A DNA stretch of 33,853 nucleotides, from contig CAUJCT010000019.1 in assembly GCA_963169345.1 (NCBI GenBank), forward strand, positions 169,366-203,218, in the 5' to 3' direction. The notes below the pieces were generated by a model. The model searched no databases, was not told where the DNA came from, and worked only from the letters and a program-made list of their open reading frames with translations. A program made the translations under genes and the position numbers. Of the stretch, positions 6,503 to 14,359 are shown in pieces; within the stretch, counting starts at the first letter, position 1, and each line of letters opens with the position of its first letter. Source of the DNA: Bacteroidota bacterium. GTDB lineage: Bacteria; Bacteroidota; Bacteroidia; NS11-12g; UBA955.

Positions 6503-8707
6503 CTACCTCGGCCTGATCTGAACTAAATTTCTCAGCAAGCTGGCAGCCCATTGGTAGATATTGTATCGCTGTATTTGCTGATTCATTATTTCCATACGCT
6601 CGAATTGTTCGTCAATCGGCATATCTATGGCTTTCTTTAAACTATCTGCCATGGATTCAATATCGTAAGGATTTACAATCAATGCTCCTTTCATATCTTG
6701 TGATGCTCCCGCAAATCTGCTTAATATCAATACACCTGAATTGTCGTTTTTTGATGCAACATATTCCTTTGCAACTAAATTCATCCCATCATGCAATGAT
6801 GTTACCATGCAGACATGTGCTGTTTGATAAAATGGTTGAATTTCTTCGTGAGAATGGTGTTTCTTTAATAACAAAATGGCTTTCCAGTTCTGTCTTTTGA
6901 ATTTCCAGTTGATGCGTTCCGATTCTTTTTCAACTTCACTTACAACATCTGCGTAAGTCTTAATTAAAGTTCTGCTGGGTGCCCCTATTTGTACAAATGT
7001 AAATTTGCCAATGTAGTCAGGGTATTTTTCGAAGAACCTTTCTATTGCAAGAAACTTCTCTACCAGTCCTTTGGTGTAATCAATTCTGTCGACACCAATG
7101 CCAATTTTTTCAGCGTGTAATCCGTAATCCTTTAGCAGTACATCAGGTGTTTTGATTTCAATTTCTTTGTCGTTTCCGGTATTGGCATCGATACTGATTG
7201 GGAAGGGTTTGACAAAAGTAGATTGCTTATTGATATTGATGGAAAAATTATCCCAGTTCACTACAGATTGAATATTTCTGTTCACAGTTTCCATGAAATT
7301 GTTACAATGAAACTGTGTGTGAAATCCGATTAAATCTGCGCCCAACATACCATTGAGAATTTCATTCTGCCACGGACATATACCAAACGACTCAGCGTTA
7401 GGCCACGGAATATGCCAGAAAATTGCAACTCTCGCATCAGGTCTTTTTTGTTTAATCAATGAAGGCAACAATGCAAAATGGTAGTCCTGAATTAATACAA
7501 CTGGTTGCGATTCATCTTTGATTTCTTCAAGTACAGATTCTGCAAATTTTTCGTTTACCATTTTGTAATACAACCAATCCTGATGCCTGAAAACCGGTCT
7601 GGTATGTGCAATGTGACAGAGTGGCCACAGTCCTTCATTCGAAAATCCATAGTAATAGTGGTCTTCTTCTTCTTTTGTTAACCATAATCGTTTAAGTGTG
7701 TATTTTGGGTCTTCAGGGGGCACTCTTACTTTATCATTTTTATCGACGGTTTCTTTGTCCGCATCTCCTGTTCCCGAAGCTATCCATAATCCACCACAGG
7801 ATTTTAATATCGGTTCCATTGCTGAGATCATACCACTGGCAGGTACCAGACATTTTATATTCCTGCCTTCGTGAATATGCATATAAGGCTCGCGATTGGA
7901 TACCAGCACCAAAAGCTGGCCATCCAGTAAATTTCTTGTTTCAATTTTTAATCGTTCTGAAGTCCAGATAGATTCACCTTTTTCTCTTAAACGGGCTTCT
8001 TCTTCGGCCCTTAAATGAGCTTCATGCATAGACTTGGTGATATTGATTATTTCCTTGTATAGCGGCTCAAGAAAGGGAGCTGGTTTGTGTTGTTTTAGTT
8101 GTTCAATGTCGCCGGTCTTAGCCGATTTAACCCAATTGATGATTTTTCTTGTTGGCAAATGTACCCGCCAGTGCACAATAGCTAATGTGATGGCTGAAAC
8201 AAATAAGGCCTGTAGAAACCATCTCCAGAAATTTCGGTACCATATACTGCGAATGATGTTGTTGACATATTCGTAATCAACTTTCAGAACAATCATGTTG
8301 ACAGACAGGTCGGCCTGTTTAAAGCTTTTTACATAGATGAATTCTTCTGTATCTGCGTCGCTGATATAAGTGATGACAGTATCGGCTACCATCGACCAAT
8401 TCATTATGTCTTCCGGGATATCTTGTCTTTGCAGATGTTTTGAAATGCTATTGTTTGAAGTACCATTGTGAATATAAATTCCATTCAGTTCGAATTTCTG
8501 AATGAGACTATCGAGAGTGTTGTTCAAATCTGCACTGTCTCTTTTTAAAATTTCTGATTCTATAACTAAAGAAAATACATCCATTCTCGATTCAATATCG
8601 TGATGTAAATTTTCTCTTTCCTTTTGAGTTTGATAGTAAGTAAAACCAAAAGAGACCAATCCAATAGCAATTAAAATAGCAAATGCGATTGTATAATTAA
8701 TTTTCAT
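6503..8707 (-). CDS. otsA: Membrane sensor-HAMP-trehalose-6-phosphate synthase fusion
   Basis: This 734-aa protein joins a receptor-like front to a GT20 enzyme that makes trehalose-6-phosphate from UDP-glucose and glucose-6-phosphate. Membrane helix 1 is residues 5-24, a periplasmic loop of about 135 aa follows, helix 2 is about 162-180, and a HAMP-like segment (LPTRKIINWVKSAKTGDIEQ onward) covers about 184-235 before a charged linker. The catalytic part, about 264-730, has QDYHFALLPSL (407-417), HIPWPNAESFG (432-442), GVDRIDYTKGL (538-548; Arg and Lys bind the donor phosphates), SLHDGMNLVAKEYVA (637-651) and LSRFAGASQDM. All key residues seem intact. The layout resembles a histidine kinase whose kinase is replaced by a sugar transferase, so regulation by an external signal is an inference. 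It overlaps otsB by 4 nt. Confidence 0.93.
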   Translation of the reverse strand: MKINYTIAFAILIAIGLVSFGFTYYQTQKERENLHHDIESRMDVFSLVIESEILKRDSADLNNTLDSLIQKFELNGIYIHNGTSNNSISKHLQRQDIPEDIMNWSMVADTVITYISDADTEEFIYVKSFKQADLSVNMIVLKVDYEYVNNIIRSIWYRNFWRWFLQALFVSAITLAIVHWRVHLPTRKIINWVKSAKTGDIEQLKQHKPAPFLEPLYKEIINITKSMHEAHLRAEEEARLREKGESIWTSERLKIETRNLLDGQLLVLVSNREPYMHIHEGRNIKCLVPASGMISAMEPILKSCGGLWIASGTGDADKETVDKNDKVRVPPEDPKYTLKRLWLTKEEEDHYYYGFSNEGLWPLCHIAHTRPVFRHQDWLYYKMVNEKFAESVLEEIKDESQPVVLIQDYHFALLPSLIKQKRPDARVAIFWHIPWPNAESFGICPWQNEILNGMLGADLIGFHTQFHCNNFMETVNRNIQSVVNWDNFSININKQSTFVKPFPISIDANTGNDKEIEIKTPDVLLKDYGLHAEKIGIGVDRIDYTKGLVEKFLAIERFFEKYPDYIGKFTFVQIGAPSRTLIKTYADVVSEVEKESERINWKFKRQNWKAILLLKKHHSHEEIQPFYQTAHVCMVTSLHDGMNLVAKEYVASKNDNSGVLILSRFAGASQDMKGALIVNPYDIESMADSLKKAIDMPIDEQFERMEIMNQQIQRYNIYQWAASLLRNLVQIRPR

Positions 8708-9447
8708 GATACCAATTTTTTTAAAATGTCCCAGGTGTTTTTCCAGTTGTCGATTCGGTATTCTGCGCTGGTATTTCCGGGCCCAACTTTTATTGTCAGG
8801 TGTTCCTCAAATTCCTGAAGTGCCGTAAACATATCTTCGTCTGTGATATCATCTCCTATTCCTACATAAAGTGTATCAGATTCTTTTGGAAAGGTTTGAC
8901 GGATAATCTCACCTTTGTTGGCTTCGGCTGCAATGACTTCAACTACTTTTTTACCTTTAAGTATTCTTGGATTACCAGGATTTAATTCTGTATTTACAAA
9001 TTCATGTACTTTTTCGGCATAATGTAATCCGATTTTTTCTTCGCATGGCCGATAATGCCAGCAAATTGAAAATGATTTTTCTTCGATAAATGAGCCAGGG
9101 CATTCTCTGCAGACTTGTTGCATAAAACTCCTGACTTTACTCTTCCAGTAAATTGTATCCGTTGGATAGTGTTTCCATACTGTATTCACTCTATGAGAAA
9201 GTCCATGATCTGCAATAATATCAATCTGTTTATCTGCTATAATTTCATCCATTTGTGAAGAAGTTCTTCCTGTGTTGATGATTAGTTTCACATTAGGTTG
9301 AACATTGATTTTGCTCAACATTTCTTGTTTGTTTCTTGGTAAAATAGCTTTTGAAGGGTGATCAACGAAATCAAGCAAAGTGCCATCATAGTCGAGCACC
9401 AGTAATAGGTTTTCAAAGTGTTTAATTTTTTTCAATACATCATCCAT
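8704..9447 (-). CDS. otsB: Trehalose-6-phosphate phosphatase
   Basis: This HAD-superfamily phosphatase converts trehalose-6-phosphate to trehalose, completing the OtsAB pathway. Motif I is LDYDGTLLDF near residue 19 (both aspartates present); motif II includes the threonine of INTGRTSSQ; the C-terminal acidic motif is GIGDDITDEDMF, and a lysine in AAEANKGEI fits motif III. The length, 247 aa from MDDVLKKI, is normal. An alternative in-frame ATG lies 12 nt upstream at 9459. otsB is first and overlaps the ATG of the otsA fusion (ATGA), which supports coupled translation. A 16-bp palindrome followed by a T-tract lies just upstream. Confidence 0.94.
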   Translation of the reverse strand: MDDVLKKIKHFENLLLVLDYDGTLLDFVDHPSKAILPRNKQEMLSKINVQPNVKLIINTGRTSSQMDEIIADKQIDIIADHGLSHRVNTVWKHYPTDTIYWKSKVRSFMQQVCRECPGSFIEEKSFSICWHYRPCEEKIGLHYAEKVHEFVNTELNPGNPRILKGKKVVEVIAAEANKGEIIRQTFPKESDTLYVGIGDDITDEDMFTALQEFEEHLTIKVGPGNTSAEYRIDNWKNTWDILKKLVS

Positions 9448-9460
9448 GGTCAAGAACATT

Positions 9461-9482
9461 AAAAAAATCGGAAATTTCCGAT
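9461..9482 (-). promoter_or_regulatory. Palindrome plus T-tract in front of otsB
   Basis: ATCGGAAATTTCCGAT at 9467-9482 is a perfect 16-bp palindrome. On the minus strand it is followed at once by seven T residues, 20 nt before ATG 9447. It could be an operator, or a short terminator-like hairpin (6-bp stem, AATT loop) acting as an attenuator of otsBA. No gene upstream on this strand needs a terminator. Confidence 0.4.
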
Positions 9483-9675
9483 GGGTTAAAGTTGAATTTT
9501 AAGGAAGACTTAGTCATTCCAACTCACAGCTCCATTGAAAAAATTAAATTCTATTGAATAAATAGGAGCTTAATTGCAAGATATTCAACAAAATAAAATT
9601 AAAAAATGTTAAAAGAAAAGAAAATTATGTTAAGCTGCGTGTTTTATTGTTGAATTCGATAAGTTAAGCTATCAT

Positions 9676-10305
9676 TAGTAGATCGCATAGTAGATCGCAG
9701 AACAAGTGCAGAACACGCTGAAAACGCAGAAAATAAGAGGCATTTGACACAGCAGGATTCGCTTGCGCGAATGGAATCCGCAGATGATAGAAAGGTAGAT
9801 CGCAGAATTAGGGCAGAACGCACTAAACACACAGAAATGGAGGGGAATTTGACACGGCAGGGTTTGCTGGCGCAAACGGAAGGCACAGAAGGGAGAACTG
9901 CTGAATTGCTGAAAGGCTAAAAAGCTGAATTGTGTCGCGGTAGAAGAGATTGTGGAATGATCACAAATCATACAGGTTACATCCCGTCCATTATCCCGTA
10001 TCATACAGGACGGGATACGGAGCATGGATTACGATAAACTTGAAGAGTATCGATTAGCATGACGACTTAACGACTTAACAACTTAACGACTTAACACAAT
10101 TCTTTTTCACACTATTCAACCTGGAAGGTTGAATAAGAAAATCGGAAATAAAAACACACTTTATTGAAACTGCAATTTAGGGCAATGAAACAGTACTTTT
10201 TCACACTATTCAACCTGCCAGGTTGAGTTTTTATTGAAACTGCATTTTAAGGCAATGAAATAGTACTTTTTTGCACTATTCGACCTGGAAGGTTGAATAA
10301 GAATA
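9676..10305. repeat. Composite intergenic repeat, modules B-B-A-C-D
   Basis: This is the fullest copy of the mosaic. Two B modules carry hairpins ATTCGC-TTGC-GCGAAT at 9757-9772 and GTTTGC-TGGC-GCAAAC at 9862-9877. An A module of GCTGAAnn 8-mers (about 9897-9945) and a CCCGT/ACGGG hairpin region (9983-10016) follow, then a C module (10025-10100). Three D palindromes end it: TATTCAACCT-GGA-AGGTTGAATA (10113-10135), CAACCT-GCC-AGGTTG (10211-10225) and an imperfect copy at 10277-10299, with spacings near 93 and 71 bp. The rest of the gap, 9483-9675 and 10306-10408, shows no gene. Confidence 0.8.
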
Positions 10306-10408
10306 GAAGGTTGAATTAGAAAGTGACTGAAAATATTCAATCCAATCACAAACAAAATTTACCCTCAAAATCACAAAGTTTATATTTTACTATATTGCAT
10401 CCGAAAGT

Positions 10409-11146
10409 ATGCGTCAGATTCATGTCGTTATCGAACCCGGAAGTGAGCTCTGGTGGGCTATGAACCTCGGTTTTATTATCAGTGGATCGGCTTTGTTTTG
10501 GATTGCAGGTTTAAATAAATTAAAAGATAAACGTTTATTCATTGGCAAGGCACTGGCAATATTGCTAATAACTGATGTACTCATTCACCATTTGTATTTT
10601 CTCAGTTTGGGCGACTGGCATCTTAAAACTAATTTGCCTCTGCATTTATGCGCCATGTCCGAAATTTTATCTGTATTCCTCTTGTTCAGTGGAAGTCAGT
10701 TGTTATATGAAATGCTCATCTTCTGGAGTGCCGGTGCCATTCATGCTTTTATTACGCCTGAAATGACCCATGGCTTCGGTTTATACGAAACAATATCGTA
10801 TTGCATTTCTCATGGAGGTGTAATTATGCTCGCCTTTTATTGCACCTGGGCTTTAAATTTCACACCCCGGAAGTTTTCCTGGCTTAGAGTGTTTTTAATT
10901 ACTCAGCTTACTCTGCCTGTGATTGGATTCATTAATTACAGCACCGGTGGCAACTATATGTATCTCTCTGAACGTCCGGGAGCCAATAACCCGTTTATTA
11001 TCGGACCATGGCCCTGGTATATCATCAGTCTCGAATTTGTGGTGTTGCTGCATTTTTATCTCTTCTACCGCATGCATCTTTGGTTGTCTGTAAGGAAAAG
11101 TTTAAAGTTAAATACCCTGAATTTAGAGGTCAATCCAGTGAGTTAA
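10409..11146 (+). CDS. YwaF/TIGR02206-type integral membrane protein
   Basis: The 245-aa protein has about seven hydrophobic segments and matches the YwaF/TIGR02206 family of unknown function. Conserved features are LPLHLCAMSEIL in the third segment, a histidine in YCISHGGVIML, GGNYMYLSERPGANNPF, and GPWPWYIISLEFV near the C-terminus. It is probably an inner-membrane protein with no known substrate. A gene for a Cys-rich secreted protein begins 43 nt downstream with its own apparent promoter, so joint function with the metal cassette is uncertain. I accept the first ATG because the N-terminal MRQIHVVIEPGSELWW precedes the first helix as in relatives. Confidence 0.87.
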   Translation: MRQIHVVIEPGSELWWAMNLGFIISGSALFWIAGLNKLKDKRLFIGKALAILLITDVLIHHLYFLSLGDWHLKTNLPLHLCAMSEILSVFLLFSGSQLLYEMLIFWSAGAIHAFITPEMTHGFGLYETISYCISHGGVIMLAFYCTWALNFTPRKFSWLRVFLITQLTLPVIGFINYSTGGNYMYLSERPGANNPFIIGPWPWYIISLEFVVLLHFYLFYRMHLWLSVRKSLKLNTLNLEVNPVS

Positions 11147-11176
11147 GTAACTGTTTTATTTTACTTTATTTTTCGC

Positions 11177-11184
11177 TACCTTTG
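11177..11184 (+). promoter_or_regulatory. -7 promoter box of the Cys-rich protein gene
   Basis: TACCTTTG is an exact TAnnTTTG match. It ends 5 nt before ATG 11190, so the transcript would be leaderless or nearly so. It could give the metal cassette a promoter separate from the ywaF-like gene. Confidence 0.55.
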
Positions 11185-11189
11185 CATAA

Positions 11190-11540
11190 ATGAAGGTGTT
11201 ACACCTGTTTTTGGCTACATTGGTTCTGGGATTGTCTTTAATACCATGTTGTGACGCGCAGTTGAATGTCAATGCGGTGTCTTCACAACTCCTAAGTACT
11301 AAGGACTGTTCTGATAAATGCTGCGGAAGTAACACCCAAAAATCTTCAGAAAGTCAGGATGAATCATGTGATATCTGCTCACCGTTTTTTTCCTGTGGTC
11401 ATTGCTCCGGTTGTACAACCTCTGATTTGTCTCTGTTGTTAGATTGGAATTCTTTTCTGAATAAGGATTTTGCTCAGCTAGAGCTGGTATTTCCTAATGA
11501 GTTTTTAATTAATAAATGGCATCCGCCTAAGATAGGATAA
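11190..11540 (+). CDS. Cys-rich secreted protein, DUF6660-like
   Basis: The 116-aa protein begins with a hydrophobic export signal (MKVLHLFLATLVLGLSLIPC). A cysteine cluster follows: KDCSDKCC, then C60-DIC-SPFFSC-GHC-SGC (C60, C63, C69, C72, C75). It resembles the small DUF6660-type proteins that precede HMA-domain proteins and TonB receptors in Bacteroidota metal cassettes. The cluster suggests binding of copper, zinc or another soft metal in the periplasm or at the outer membrane; this is inference. The C-terminal part from about 80 has no recognisable domain. A lipobox is doubtful because Pro precedes the first Cys. An HMA-like gene and a TonB receptor gene follow. Confidence 0.78.
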   Translation: MKVLHLFLATLVLGLSLIPCCDAQLNVNAVSSQLLSTKDCSDKCCGSNTQKSSESQDESCDICSPFFSCGHCSGCTTSDLSLLLDWNSFLNKDFAQLELVFPNEFLINKWHPPKIG

Positions 11541-11596
11541 GTGTTTACTGACAATACTTTAATCTTAACTATCAAAAAAATTAATTAAACAATAAA

Positions 11597-11941
11597 ATGA
11601 AATTTATAATCATGGCGAGCGTATGCCTCGTCGCAATAAGTCAGACTTTAATTGCTGACAACAATACAAATAATTCAACTCTTTCAGTTGCCGAAAATAC
11701 CGTTATAACCGAAACATTTACCGTAAGTGATATGGGATGTGCTACTGACAGAAAAATGGTTGAAACTGCACTATTCAAACTGAAAGGTGTAAAAAAAGTG
11801 GTGGTTGCAAACGGTGAAGTTACTGTTACTTACGATTCATCTAAAGTAAAAAGAGAAGACATCGTTAAAACCATCGAAAATACTGGTACCTGCGAAGACC
11901 CAAATGCAAAAGTGCATAAAGTCAAATTAAAAACAGCATAA
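11597..11941 (+). CDS. Exported HMA-like protein with degenerate metal site
   Basis: A signal peptide (about residues 1-20) is followed by a heavy-metal-associated ferredoxin-like domain from about 37 to 108. The metal loop reads VSDMGCATDRKMVE: the first cysteine (C48) is present, but the second cysteine of the usual GMxCxxC is Asp51. TFTVSDMGC, LKGVKKVVVANGEVTVTYD and the following helix match the fold otherwise. Two cysteines are absent as a pair, so simple CxxC copper chelation is unlikely; C48 could act with C98 (TGTCEDP). The gene lies between the Cys-rich gene and a TonB receptor, 13 nt before the latter. Confidence 0.85.
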   Translation: MKFIIMASVCLVAISQTLIADNNTNNSTLSVAENTVITETFTVSDMGCATDRKMVETALFKLKGVKKVVVANGEVTVTYDSSKVKREDIVKTIENTGTCEDPNAKVHKVKLKTA

Positions 11942-11954
11942 GTAAAATTGACTC

Positions 11955-14162
11955 ATGAAAAGCGTTTTATTAAATGTCTTAATGACATTGCTATGCTTTG
12001 ATTTGTCATCTCAGAATTTAAAAGGTACCGTTACAGATAATCAATTACGTCCACTTAAAGACGTTAAAATCGCTGTTACAGGCGCCCGTGATACGGTCAT
12101 TTCTGATGATGCCGGTGCATTTCTATTGACAACAGAAACCGATTCATTGTTGAGTTTGTATGTCTTTAAACCTTCTTATGTTCTCGATACTGTTTTTATT
12201 AATGAGACAGGTCATATCAACATCAGAATGAGATTTGTGCAAACCATGCAAGGTGGTGGAGTTCGAATTGTCAGGAAGCGCAATGTTCAGATTGGTTTCG
12301 AAATAATTGATCAGGGTGAACTTAAAAAATCAGCCTGCTGCGATTTGGCCGGATGCTTCGAAAACCAGTCAACTGTTCAGCCTATGACCACCAATGTCAT
12401 AACCAATTCGAAAGAACTGCGTATTCTTGGTTTGTCGGGTGTTTATAATCAAATTTTAATTGATGGGATGCCATTGATTCAGGGCTTAGGTTTTACTTAT
12501 GGTATCAGCAGTTTACCAGGTACTTTGGTCGATAATATTTTTGTTTCTAAAGGCACAACATCCGTTTTGCAAGGCGCCGAAAATATGGTAGGTCAGATTA
12601 ATGTCGTGACCAAACCAACTGATAAAGGAGATAAACTGTTGTTCAATGCTTACGTCAATAGCTTTGGTGAAAGTCAATATAACTTCCATCACCGTTTAGT
12701 TGGTAAGAAATGGAGCAATATGTATGCCTTACACATGGTGTTGCCCGCAAGTAAATGGGATAGAGATAAAGATGAGTTTTTGGATTTGCCTTTGTTGACC
12801 CGATACCTGTTTTACAACAAATTTAAATTCGGCAATGAAAATGCAAAAGGTTTAAATGGAATGATAGGTTTAAGAGTGCTCAAAGAAACGAGAATTGGTG
12901 GACAAAAGAATTACGACAAAACGCTTCATCTTGGAAATGATAGCATTTATGGTCAGCAGATTGCTTATCAGCAGGGTGAGTTGTATTCAAAATTAAGTTA
13001 CAGATTGAGCTCCGTCAAGAGCATTGTGTTTTATAACTCAGGATTTATCCATCATCAAAATTCCTGGATTGGGACAGTTAACTACAAAGGCAAACAATTC
13101 AATACCTACTCATCATTGCAATACGAACATTTGTGGAACAGCAACCATGAATTTAAAGCCGGCTTGAGTTTCAGATATTTTGATTTGAATGAAAATATCC
13201 AGTTTAGTGATACATTTTTAAAAAGAACCTATAATGGAATTTATAACAAAAAGGAGGTAATCCCAGGTGTTTTTGCTGAAAATATATTCAAATGGAGAGG
13301 AGATTTAATTCAATTAATCACTGGTCTGAGAGCTGATTATCACAATCAATTTGGATGGCAAGTGGCACCGAGAACAATGTTGAAATATGAGTTCGGAAAA
13401 GATCAGACTTTACGTGCATCAATTGGTACAGGATGGAGAACCGTCAATCTGTTTTCTGAAAATATCGGACTGCTGGTGAGTTCCAGAAACCTGATTTTTA
13501 AAGAAGTTTTGAATCCTGAACAGTCTCTGAACTGGGGCGTAAATTATTTGAAGAAATACTCGAATAAAAAGGTAGATGCATATTTAACTTTCGATTTTTA
13601 TCAAACCAGATTCATGAATCAGTTTTTCCCGGATTATGATGCTGATCCTGGTTTAGCCATCATCTCAAATTTTACGGGTAAATCTGTATCAAATGGCTTT
13701 CAGACTAACTTCTCAGTGAAGTATAACAAATTCATAGAAGCAAAACTGGCTTATAATTATTTAGATGTGTACAGAGTGGTTAATCAAATCAAACAGAGCT
13801 TGCCTTTTATATCCAAACACAAATTTCTGTTATCTCTTTCCTATCTGCCCAAAAACAATAAGTTTAGGATAGATGCCAATGCGCATTGGTTTGGCGTTCA
13901 AAGACTGCCTGATACAGATAAAAATCCGGAAGAGTTCAGGCAAATGAAGCAATCTAAAGCTTATACGACTTTTAATTTGCAGATTACCAGGAAATGGAAA
14001 ATGCTGGAAGTATATGCTGGTGTCGAAAATTTGTTTGATTACAGACAAATTCGTCCTATCGTCAGTTGGCAGAATCCATTCAGTCCGTATTTCGATACTT
14101 CATTTAACTGGGGACCAACTCGTGGAAGAGAATTATATTTGGGTATTCGATTCAAATTGTAA
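11955..14162 (+). CDS. TonB-dependent outer-membrane receptor, metal-linked
   Basis: This 735-aa protein has a short signal peptide, a CarboxypepD_reg-like beta-sandwich (about 22-95), a plug domain containing SKELRILGLSGVYNQILIDG (about 149-168) and FVSKGTTSVLQGAENMVGQI, and a beta-barrel to the C-terminus, which ends in the usual aromatic-rich strand (ELYLGIRFKL). A motif KKSACCDLAGCFENQ (C128, C129, C134), where similar receptors have AACCNLSESFE, links it to a receptor group found with HMA proteins. Import of a metal or metallophore is the likely role, but the ligand is not evident. It is the last gene of the cassette. Confidence 0.9.
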   Translation: MKSVLLNVLMTLLCFDLSSQNLKGTVTDNQLRPLKDVKIAVTGARDTVISDDAGAFLLTTETDSLLSLYVFKPSYVLDTVFINETGHINIRMRFVQTMQGGGVRIVRKRNVQIGFEIIDQGELKKSACCDLAGCFENQSTVQPMTTNVITNSKELRILGLSGVYNQILIDGMPLIQGLGFTYGISSLPGTLVDNIFVSKGTTSVLQGAENMVGQINVVTKPTDKGDKLLFNAYVNSFGESQYNFHHRLVGKKWSNMYALHMVLPASKWDRDKDEFLDLPLLTRYLFYNKFKFGNENAKGLNGMIGLRVLKETRIGGQKNYDKTLHLGNDSIYGQQIAYQQGELYSKLSYRLSSVKSIVFYNSGFIHHQNSWIGTVNYKGKQFNTYSSLQYEHLWNSNHEFKAGLSFRYFDLNENIQFSDTFLKRTYNGIYNKKEVIPGVFAENIFKWRGDLIQLITGLRADYHNQFGWQVAPRTMLKYEFGKDQTLRASIGTGWRTVNLFSENIGLLVSSRNLIFKEVLNPEQSLNWGVNYLKKYSNKKVDAYLTFDFYQTRFMNQFFPDYDADPGLAIISNFTGKSVSNGFQTNFSVKYNKFIEAKLAYNYLDVYRVVNQIKQSLPFISKHKFLLSLSYLPKNNKFRIDANAHWFGVQRLPDTDKNPEEFRQMKQSKAYTTFNLQITRKWKMLEVYAGVENLFDYRQIRPIVSWQNPFSPYFDTSFNWGPTRGRELYLGIRFKL

Positions 14163-14329
14163 GACTGATGACATTTGAGATGACTTAGAGATAAGTAAAA
14201 GTGGTCTGTTTTATAAATTGAATGTCGGCTTTTTTAGTTTTAAGTTCATTAAAAAATGATTGATGTCATGAAATCCGTTTTTGACCTAAATTAACGGGTG
14301 GAATCCTGCTGTCGGGCGTGTAATACAAG

Positions 14330-14337
14330 TATTTTTG
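14330..14337 (+). promoter_or_regulatory. -7 promoter box before the 593-aa protein gene
   Basis: TATTTTTG is an exact TAnnTTTG match, 22 nt before ATG 14360. No good -33 TTG is seen at the expected distance. The A-rich run just before the ATG fits Bacteroidota starts without a Shine-Dalgarno sequence. Confidence 0.45.
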
Positions 14338-14359
14338 CGGCGTTAATTTTTTAAAAAAA

